Positions 35,406 through 40,367 of a stretch of 40,367 nt of DNA are shown in pieces. Under the pieces are notes generated by a model. That model searched no databases, was not told the DNA's origin, and saw only the letters and a list, made by a program, of their open reading frames with translations. The stretch is from Bacillus sp. SG-1. Lineage in GTDB: Bacteria > Bacillota > Bacilli > Bacillales > Bacillaceae_B. The stretch spans positions 1 to 40,367 of the forward strand of contig NZ_ABCF01000023.1 of assembly GCF_000181495.1 (NCBI RefSeq). The letters run 5' to 3'. The first letter of the stretch is position 1. Each line of letters begins with the position of its first letter. The translations under genes and the position numbers were made by a program.

Positions 35406-35433
35406 ATCTTGATTGTTCTATCCGGGCGCATAC

Positions 35434-35462
35434 TTGTCATATTTTAGAGTACGGGCCTTTAT
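35434..35462 (+). promoter_or_regulatory. Candidate promoter of nagP
   Basis: TTGTCA, 17 bp, CTTTAT. The -10 is weak, but the cre site directly after it supports the position. Confidence 0.35.
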
Positions 35463-35475
35463 GCAAGCGTTTACA
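35462..35475 (+). promoter_or_regulatory. cre site (CcpA operator) of nagP
   Basis: TGCAAGCGTTTACA fits the catabolite-responsive element TGWNANCGNTNWCA at every fixed base but one. It lies about 24 bases before the start, at or just after the probable RNA start, so CcpA binding would repress in glucose. Confidence 0.75.
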
Positions 35476-35498
35476 ACAAAAAGAAAGAAGGGATAAGG

Positions 35499-36875
35499 AT
35501 GTTGGGATTTCTGCAACGAATTGGTAAAGCGTTAATGCTTCCGATTGCTGTTCTTCCCGCCGCGGCATTATTACTAAGAATTGGTCAGCCGGACTTATTG
35601 GACATTGCTTTTATTTCAGCTGCCGGGAAGGCAATCTTTGATCATCTTGCGTTGCTGTTCGCGATTGGAGTGGCGATAGGGATCTCGAAGGATGGCAATG
35701 GCGCTGCCGGCCTGGCGGGAGCCATTGGGTTCCTGGTATTGGGAGAAGGAACAAAGGCAATAAGTGACGGCATCAATATGGGAGTTCTTGGAGGAATACT
35801 ATCCGGTGTCATTGCAGGGCTGTTATATAATCGCTACCATGATAAAAAGCTCCCTGATTATCTGGGCTTCTTTGGCGGACGGCGGTTTGTACCGATTATT
35901 ACGTCCCTCGTCATGATTTTGCTGGCCGGTGTATTCGGCTATGTTTGGCCGCCTATTCAGGAAGCCATCAATGCAGTGGGCGAGTGGATCGTTGGAGCCG
36001 GAGCACTAGGAGTAGGAGTGTTTGGATTCTTAAACCGGTTATTGATACCACTAGGTCTTCATCATGTCTTAAACACATTGGTATGGTTTGAATTTGGTGA
36101 ATTCACGAATGCTGCCGGTGAAGTCGTAAAAGGCGATTTGACCCGATTCTTCGCGAAAGATCCTGATTCCGGCATCTTCATGACCGGTTTCTTCCCTGTC
36201 ATGATGTTCGGTTTGCCTGCTGCTGCTTTTGCGATGATTGCCGCGGCGAAAAAGGAAAGACGAAAGTTGATCACCGGTGCAATGGTCGGCATTGCTTTTA
36301 CCTCATTTTTGACAGGTATTACGGAGCCGATTGAATTCCTGTTTATGTTCTTGTCACCAGTTTTGTATCTGGCACATGCTGTTTTGACAGGAGCGGCCAT
36401 GTCGCTGACGTACATTCTGGATATTCATCACGGCTTCGGCTTTTCTGCAGGGGTGATTGACTATATTTTGAATTATAATATTGCCCAAAAACCGCTGGTA
36501 CTCCTGTTGCTTGGTTTAGTGTACGGTGCTCTATACTTTGTGATCTTCTACTTCATGATCATTAAATTCAACCTGAAAACACCTGGAAGGGAAGAAGAGG
36601 TTGAAGGCGAGTTCTCCCAAAGCGCTGCTTCCGGGGGAGATTATAAAGGCCTTGCCGGCAAATACCTCACTGCATTGGGGGGCAAGGGCAATGTCGTTGC
36701 AATTGATAACTGCGTCACAAGGCTGCGTTTAATTGTAAACGACACAGGATTGGCAAATGAAGTGGAATTGAAGAGACTTGGTGCCAAAGGGGTCATCAAA
36801 CTGAACCAAAGAGACATTCAGGTGGTGGTTGGAACAGATGTTGAATTCCTGGCAAACGAGTTGAAAAAATTATAG
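35499..36875 (+). CDS. nagP: PTS N-acetylglucosamine transporter, EIICB
   Basis: 458 residues (B. subtilis NagP 452). Takes up GlcNAc as GlcNAc-6-phosphate. Seen: EIIC of the glucose superfamily with many helices (MLPIAVLPAAALLLRIGQ; DYLGFFGGRRFVPI; GITEPIEFLFMFLSPVLY; HHGFGFSAGVIDYILNYN) and C-terminal EIIB (about 385-458) with the phosphorylated Cys in AIDNCVTRLRLIV. There is no EIIA domain, so it must borrow one, as NagP does. The GlcNAc assignment rests on length and sequence; GlcNAc versus glucose specificity is not proven. SD AAGAAGGG is about 10 bases upstream of ATG. The cre site indicates catabolite control. No nagA or nagB is adjacent. Confidence 0.88.
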   Translation: MLGFLQRIGKALMLPIAVLPAAALLLRIGQPDLLDIAFISAAGKAIFDHLALLFAIGVAIGISKDGNGAAGLAGAIGFLVLGEGTKAISDGINMGVLGGILSGVIAGLLYNRYHDKKLPDYLGFFGGRRFVPIITSLVMILLAGVFGYVWPPIQEAINAVGEWIVGAGALGVGVFGFLNRLLIPLGLHHVLNTLVWFEFGEFTNAAGEVVKGDLTRFFAKDPDSGIFMTGFFPVMMFGLPAAAFAMIAAAKKERRKLITGAMVGIAFTSFLTGITEPIEFLFMFLSPVLYLAHAVLTGAAMSLTYILDIHHGFGFSAGVIDYILNYNIAQKPLVLLLLGLVYGALYFVIFYFMIIKFNLKTPGREEEVEGEFSQSAASGGDYKGLAGKYLTALGGKGNVVAIDNCVTRLRLIVNDTGLANEVELKRLGAKGVIKLNQRDIQVVVGTDVEFLANELKKL

Positions 36876-36882
36876 AGATGGG

Positions 36883-36914
36883 AAGCGGAGGCGCATAGTT
36901 GCCTCTGCTTTTAT
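36883..36914 (+). terminator. Terminator of nagP
   Basis: AAGCGGAGGC / GCCTCTGCTT (one G-U) with TTTAT. Confidence 0.75.
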
Positions 36915-36960
36915 ATTTAAGAGGCCGGCTCAGCGTCGTCTCCTGCATGGAAATATAGAG

Positions 36961-37135
36961 AGTATTAGGAGGGGGATTCATCAATTGGCAGGTGAATCTC
37001 TAATACTTATAAAGTCTCATACAAATAATAACAAGATTGGTAGGTGGTTGTATGAATTTTGATAACTTACATACAAATTAACGCTCTTTTTGTAGGTGAC
37101 TATACATTATCCAATAATCTCACCTACTAATTACC
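36961..37135. repeat. Palindromic repeats related to the CACCTAC family
   Basis: Three successive foldable units: AGTATTAG...CTAATACT with inner GATTCA/TGAATC (36961-37008), CATACAA...TTGTATG (37018-37054) and CATACAAATT...TTTTTGTAGGTGA (about 37069-37104), then TCACCTACTAATT. GGTAGGTG and CACCTAC link it to the array at 8898-9160. 37141-37480 has no gene I can support. Confidence 0.55.
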
Positions 37136-37484
37136 CCTTGTACCCGCGGAGTCACACACCTGGAGCGGAAAGCAAGATATAATATAACTGCAACAATATT
37201 TAGCAAACAGCTTTTAGCGGAATTGGTTACTATTCTGTATTGAGAAATTGAAACAACATACACTAGGCAGCTTGATTTGTATGGAGGATCTTGCTATTCA
37301 GACGAAATTTTATCGCATAAGTTATGAGGGATATAGGAACGGCAGGCTTGGAGAAACATTATGGTTTTTCATACGGTGAATGGCAAGAGGCACACTCTTA
37401 TCAGACTAGGCAAGATAACAGGTCCATTTGCCCAGTCGAAAAATTGTGAGGGGTTCTTTATGCTGAGATAAAGAAATGCTCATG

Positions 37485-37495
37485 GATGATATAAT
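37485..37495 (+). promoter_or_regulatory. Extended -10 promoter of the holin-like toxin
   Basis: TGATATAAT is a perfect TGn-TATAAT extended -10. It gives a leader of about 60 bases. The -35 (GATAAA) is weak. Confidence 0.6.
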
Positions 37496-37561
37496 AGAGA
37501 TACAGCACAATACAGGATGGGGCAGCGGCTCATACTCCCGAGGAAGGGAGGTGATACGCTA

Positions 37562-37651
37562 ATGGTTGCGATTGAAGATGTCCTTCAGATTATGATTGCG
37601 TTTGGAACGCTTGTTGCCGCGATTATCGCGGCAACCGAAAAAAAGAAGTAA
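37562..37651 (+). CDS. Holin-like type I toxin, 29 residues
   Basis: Reads MVAIEDVLQIMIAFGTLVAA then IIAATEKKK: a single transmembrane helix with a Lys tail, the pattern of the putative holin-like toxin family that includes Bacillus type I toxins. GGAGGTGAT, an ideal ribosome binding site, is 7 bases before the ATG, and CTCCC at 37536-37540 can pair with GGGAG of that site (37547-37551), a normal feature of type I toxins. The coding region contains a 23-base palindrome centred on 37624 (11-bp arms, codons for VAAIIAAT). The function is inferred from family resemblance: membrane damage when not silenced by antisense RNA. Confidence 0.72.
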   Translation: MVAIEDVLQIMIAFGTLVAAIIAATEKKK

Positions 37652-37790
37652 CCATCCCATCCCCGGCCAAAGGTTAAAGATGATTACTTCGTCTGTTTAG
37701 CTTATGTTAAGCCGCTGCATATCCATGCAGGTATTTGCTGTAAGGGAGTCCTGATTGCCGTCAGGGCTCTCTTTTTTATTTTATGATGAT
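37600..37790 (-). ncRNA. Predicted antisense antitoxin RNA
   Basis: On the minus strand TTTACG, 17 bp, TATAAT (37825 down to 37797) form a promoter aimed at the toxin 3' end; the RNA would start near 37790 and cover the toxin terminator and trailer. This is the TxpA/RatA arrangement. The 3' end is not resolved; the left coordinate is only a guess. Confidence 0.45.
37744..37778 (+). terminator. Terminator of the toxin mRNA
   Basis: GGGAGTCCTGA / TCAGGGCTCTC (one or two G-U) followed by TTTTTT. Confidence 0.85.
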
Positions 37791-37950
37791 ACATTCATTA
37801 TATACTTACCTTTTTTTTTCGTAAAGCAAACCATATGTCTCAACCAAAAGTATAAAAAAACTAATTTTTTTAAAAGTTTTAACGCTTACATGCATAAGGG
37901 TTCATGGGATTTTTCTTATACTTCATTTTTCATTTCAGCACATTTTGTAT

Positions 37951-37975
37951 GTTTAAGTCCTTAGTACCGTGGAAT
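37951..37975 (+). promoter_or_regulatory. Candidate sigma-B promoter of the surface-protein/sortase operon
   Basis: GTTTAA (perfect -35), 13 bp, TGGAAT against the sigma-B -10 GGGWAT. It lies 89 bases before the surface-protein start. The leader then has CTTCCTT ... AAGGAAG (38006-38043), a possible hairpin ahead of the ribosome binding site. Confidence 0.5.
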
Positions 37976-38064
37976 AGTCCCTATGTAGCATTAGAATTGA
38001 ACATCTTCCTTACAGGAGTGTTACATAACGTCTACAAGGAAGAAAAAAACTTAGGAGGTAGAAG

Positions 38065-39390
38065 ATGAATTTTAAGAAAGCTTTAGTTGCAGTCCCATTA
38101 AGTTTGTCCCTATTAGTTCCCGGATTAGCGTCAGCAGATAATCACTCAGACATGCCAACGGTGGAAACTCCTGCAGTGGAGTTAAGAGCAGACCTGGACA
38201 GGCTTTTCTCTGAACACGCATACCTTGCGATGACTTCCATGAGAAAAGCAGCAAATGGAGACAAAGATTACGCTCAAGTGGCGGAAGCATTGAATGGTAA
38301 TACAGAAGACCTTACTGCAGCAATCACAAGTGTTTATGGTGAAGCGGCAGGAGAACAGTTCAATGAATTCTGGAGCAATCATATCGGATATTTTGTCGAT
38401 TATGTAAAAGCTTCCGTTAATAATGATGAAGCAGGAAAACAGGCTGCCTTGGAAGAATTGAACATGTACAAACAGGACTTTTCAAAGTTCATTGCTGAAG
38501 CTACAAATGGAGAAGTTCCAGCAGATGTGCTGGCATCAGGCCTGCAAACACACATCGACCAGCTGATTTCCGGCTTTGATGCGTATATGGCAGAAAACTA
38601 TGAAAAAGCTTACATGACACAAAGCGATGCAATGGAACACTTGTATATGACAAGTAAGGCACTATCAAGTGCAATTGTTAACCAATTCCCGGAAAAATTC
38701 AATGATACGAAAGCTGTAACTAATGCTGCAAACCTCCGTTCTGACTTGAATTTCCTTCTTTCCGAACACTTTGCACTTGCTCAACAGGCTATGCAGAATG
38801 GAATCGAAGGAGCACCTGAATTTGAAGCAAATGTAAAAGTATTGTCTGAAAACACTGATCAACTTTCTGCTGCAATCGGATCCGTTTATGGTGACGAAGC
38901 GGCAGCACAGTTCAACGAAACGTGGAGTAACCATATTTCTTACTTTGTTGACTACGTAAAAGCTACTGGTGCTAATGACGAAGCAGCAAAAGAAGAAGCT
39001 TTAAAAGAGTTGGACGAGTATCGTGAAGATTTCTCTAAGTTTATCAGTGCTGCAACAGAAGATCGTGTGAAAGCTGAAACTCTTGCAGCTGGACTTCAAA
39101 CACACGTAAATCAGTTGACTGGTACTTTCGACAGCTATGTTGCTGAAGACTATGAAGCTGCATGGGATACTGCAAGAGAAGGTTACGGTCATATGTTTAC
39201 ACCTGCTAAACTATTCAGTGCTGCATTTGTAAGCCAGTTCCCTGAAAAGTTCGCCGGTATGCCTGATATGCCTAACACTGGTATGGGCGGTATGAGTGAG
39301 ACGGCCAACAGTACTTGGATCCTTTGGGCACTTCCAGGTGTATTGTTTGCAGGCCTTATCTTATTCAGACGTAAAACTGCAACTGAGTAA
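38065..39390 (+). CDS. Cell-wall-anchored protein: two histidine-bearing helical repeats and MPNTG sorting signal
   Basis: 441 residues. Signal peptide (1-24, ending LASA), then two similar helical domains of about 174 residues (39-212 and 224-396). Four histidines recur at exactly the same spacing: 51, 106, 163, 192 and 235, 290, 347, 376 (each +184), in SEH, WSNHI(G/S)YFVDYVKA, GLQTH and (E/G)H(L/M) contexts. This suggests a bound metal or heme in each bundle. The C-terminus is a sorting signal: MPNTG (402-406) in place of LPxTG, a hydrophobic helix, and RRK. The adjacent sortase presumably attaches it to peptidoglycan. I recall similar Bacillus proteins labelled copper amine oxidase, but nothing seen here supports that chemistry. 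SD AGGAGG 7 bases upstream. Confidence 0.82.
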   Translation: MNFKKALVAVPLSLSLLVPGLASADNHSDMPTVETPAVELRADLDRLFSEHAYLAMTSMRKAANGDKDYAQVAEALNGNTEDLTAAITSVYGEAAGEQFNEFWSNHIGYFVDYVKASVNNDEAGKQAALEELNMYKQDFSKFIAEATNGEVPADVLASGLQTHIDQLISGFDAYMAENYEKAYMTQSDAMEHLYMTSKALSSAIVNQFPEKFNDTKAVTNAANLRSDLNFLLSEHFALAQQAMQNGIEGAPEFEANVKVLSENTDQLSAAIGSVYGDEAAAQFNETWSNHISYFVDYVKATGANDEAAKEEALKELDEYREDFSKFISAATEDRVKAETLAAGLQTHVNQLTGTFDSYVAEDYEAAWDTAREGYGHMFTPAKLFSAAFVSQFPEKFAGMPDMPNTGMGGMSETANSTWILWALPGVLFAGLILFRRKTATE

Positions 39391-39447
39391 ATGATGATGA
39401 AGAGGAGGGGGATCCCCTTCTCTTCTATTTACATAGGAGGAGAAAAA

Positions 39448-40083
39448 ATGAATTCATGGCTTAAAAAAACCATACTTCTATACTGGATTCTCCTTATTTC
39501 TACAATTGGGGTCAATACAAGTGCAGCCCCACGGGAAAGTGATGTCACGGTAACTCCTTCACCAACTGTGGAGGTTCCTTCATCTGCTGAAACAAACCAG
39601 GCTGATAAGCCAGCTGCTGGCGACTATCTTCAAACTATAGAGGTAATACCTGAAAAAATCACAATTCCGTCAATCGGAATGGAAGCTCAAGTTGCCGGTG
39701 TGGGAATCCTCGAAAATGGTGAAATGGAAGTTCCAGATAACATCAATCAAGCTGGCTGGTTCAAACCCGGGGTGAAGCCCGGAGGACAAGGGAATGCAGT
39801 TCTTGCCGGACACCTTGATGGAAAAGGCAAGCCAGGTGCTTTCTATCATATAGGAAAATTACAAAAAGGCGATAAAGTGGAGATCTTAGGGAAGGATGGA
39901 CAATTACTCACGTTTCAAGTCGTTGGAGTGGAATCCTACTATACTGATGATGCACCGCTCGAAAGGATATTCGGGTACCATTCTGACTCGCGATTAAATT
40001 TGATCACTTGTTCAGGGGATTTTGACGAAGAAGAACATGAGTATGAGGAGCGGCTGGTCGTTTATACTGAGCTAGTAAAATAG
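39448..40083 (+). CDS. Dedicated sortase (class D/F-like)
   Basis: 211 residues. N-terminal signal-anchor (KKTILLYWILLISTIGVNTS), a Pro/Thr/Ser-rich stalk (30-60), then the sortase beta-barrel: IPSIGMEAQV, catalytic His122 in LAGHLDG, Cys188 in LNLITCSG and Arg202 in EERLVVYTE. It is short, and has the xITC form of single-domain sortases. It starts 57 bases after the surface-protein stop with AGGAGG before ATG, so the two form an operon and this is very likely the enzyme for the MPNTG signal. Start at 39448 chosen for that SD; the upstream in-frame ATG at 39391 lacks one. Confidence 0.9.
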   Translation: MNSWLKKTILLYWILLISTIGVNTSAAPRESDVTVTPSPTVEVPSSAETNQADKPAAGDYLQTIEVIPEKITIPSIGMEAQVAGVGILENGEMEVPDNINQAGWFKPGVKPGGQGNAVLAGHLDGKGKPGAFYHIGKLQKGDKVEILGKDGQLLTFQVVGVESYYTDDAPLERIFGYHSDSRLNLITCSGDFDEEEHEYEERLVVYTELVK

Positions 40084-40084
40084 C

Positions 40085-40120
40085 AAAAAAAAGAACTCCC
40101 ATTAAGGGAGTTCTTTTTTT
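40085..40120. terminator. Bidirectional terminator between sortase and csp
   Basis: AAAAGAACTCCC / GGGAGTTCTTTT with A-run and T-run on either side. Confidence 0.93.
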
Positions 40121-40133
40121 GCTATTTCACTAA

Positions 40134-40331
40134 TTACTTAGTTACGTTAGCAGCTTGAGGTCCACGAGCGCCATCTTCGATTTCAAATGAAACTGTTTGA
40201 CCTTCTTCTAGAGTTTTGAAACCTTCGCCTTGGATAGCAGAGAAGTGAACGAATACATCTTCTTGACCTTCAACTTCGATGAAACCGAAACCTTTTTCTG
40301 CGTTGAACCATTTAACTTTACCTTGTAACAT
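40134..40331 (-). CDS. Cold shock protein, CspB/CspD-like
   Basis: 65 residues, the usual length. Single-stranded nucleic acid binding OB fold; RNA chaperone in the cold and in normal growth. Seen: [17 protein letters not shown] (RNP1 in KGFGFIEV), DVFVHFSAI (RNP2), [23 protein letters not shown]. Which of the Bacillus csp paralogues it corresponds to cannot be told. SD AGGAGG 7 bases upstream of ATG. The promoter and the cold-shock leader lie beyond the window edge. Confidence 0.95.
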   Translation of the reverse strand: MLQGKVKWFNAEKGFGFIEVEGQEDVFVHFSAIQGEGFKTLEEGQTVSFEIEDGARGPQAANVTK

Positions 40332-40367
40332 AATATTTCCTCCTGCGTGGCTAGTGCCACAATGTAT

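Noticed and set aside
37280..37378. 32-residue frame beginning MEDLAIQTKF
   Set aside because: No ribosome binding site and no family resemblance; probably chance in a gene-poor gap.

Overview
The window is about 40 kb of a low-GC Gram-positive chromosome that fits a Bacillaceae bacterium other than Bacillus subtilis itself. The evidence is strong GGAGG-type ribosome binding sites, Bacillus-type proteins throughout (RocA/RocD/RocG, YugI/YuzA/YugN/YugO, Pgi, YwdH, an RsbR paralogue, YunD, NagP, a cold shock protein) and a yugI...yuzA, butanol-type alcohol dehydrogenase, pgi, yugN, yugO order that follows, from memory, the B. subtilis yug region. Between yugI and yuzA lies an arginine/ornithine catabolic block.

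Layout. 1-9.3 kb: the 3' end of yugI; rocR facing away from rocA-rocD-rocG (ornithine to glutamate semialdehyde to glutamate to 2-oxoglutarate); and a YwdH-type aldehyde dehydrogenase. 9.3-15 kb: yuzA, an iron alcohol dehydrogenase, pgi, yugN and the K+ channel yugO. 15-18.6 kb: a secreted beta-propeller protein and a methyltransferase. 18.7-27.6 kb: tRNA-Ala(GGC), then a cyclic-di-GMP neighbourhood consisting of an HD-GYP protein, a c-di-GMP-I (GEMM) riboswitch with terminator in front of a lipoprotein/7TM diguanylate cyclase, a membrane chemoreceptor without an obvious external domain, a two-gene TPP-enzyme operon and a PilZ protein. 28-36.9 kb: aldo/keto reductase, RsbR-type STAS protein, YunD phosphoesterase, MscS channel, nagP with a cre site, and several small proteins. 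37-40.4 kb: a type I holin-like toxin with a predicted antisense RNA, then a two-gene operon with a candidate sigma-B promoter that pairs a duplicated histidine-containing surface protein ending in an unusual MPNTG sorting signal with its own sortase. A cold shock gene closes the window.

The gaps are unusual. At least six intergenic spaces, each just 3' of a + strand gene, carry short locus-specific repeats. The main arrays have periods near 51-53 bp (8.2 copies after rocG, 16 copies after pgi), and units in several arrays contain inverted arms. They look like REP/BIME-type arrays in function or origin, but the sequence differs from locus to locus.

The points most worth a second look are the repeat arrays; a RocR whose sigma-54 contact loop (GAFTGA) and second arginine finger are replaced; the MPNTG protein/sortase pair; an unidentified structured leader ahead of the c-di-GMP riboswitch; structured leaders ahead of the TPP operon; and the type I toxin locus.
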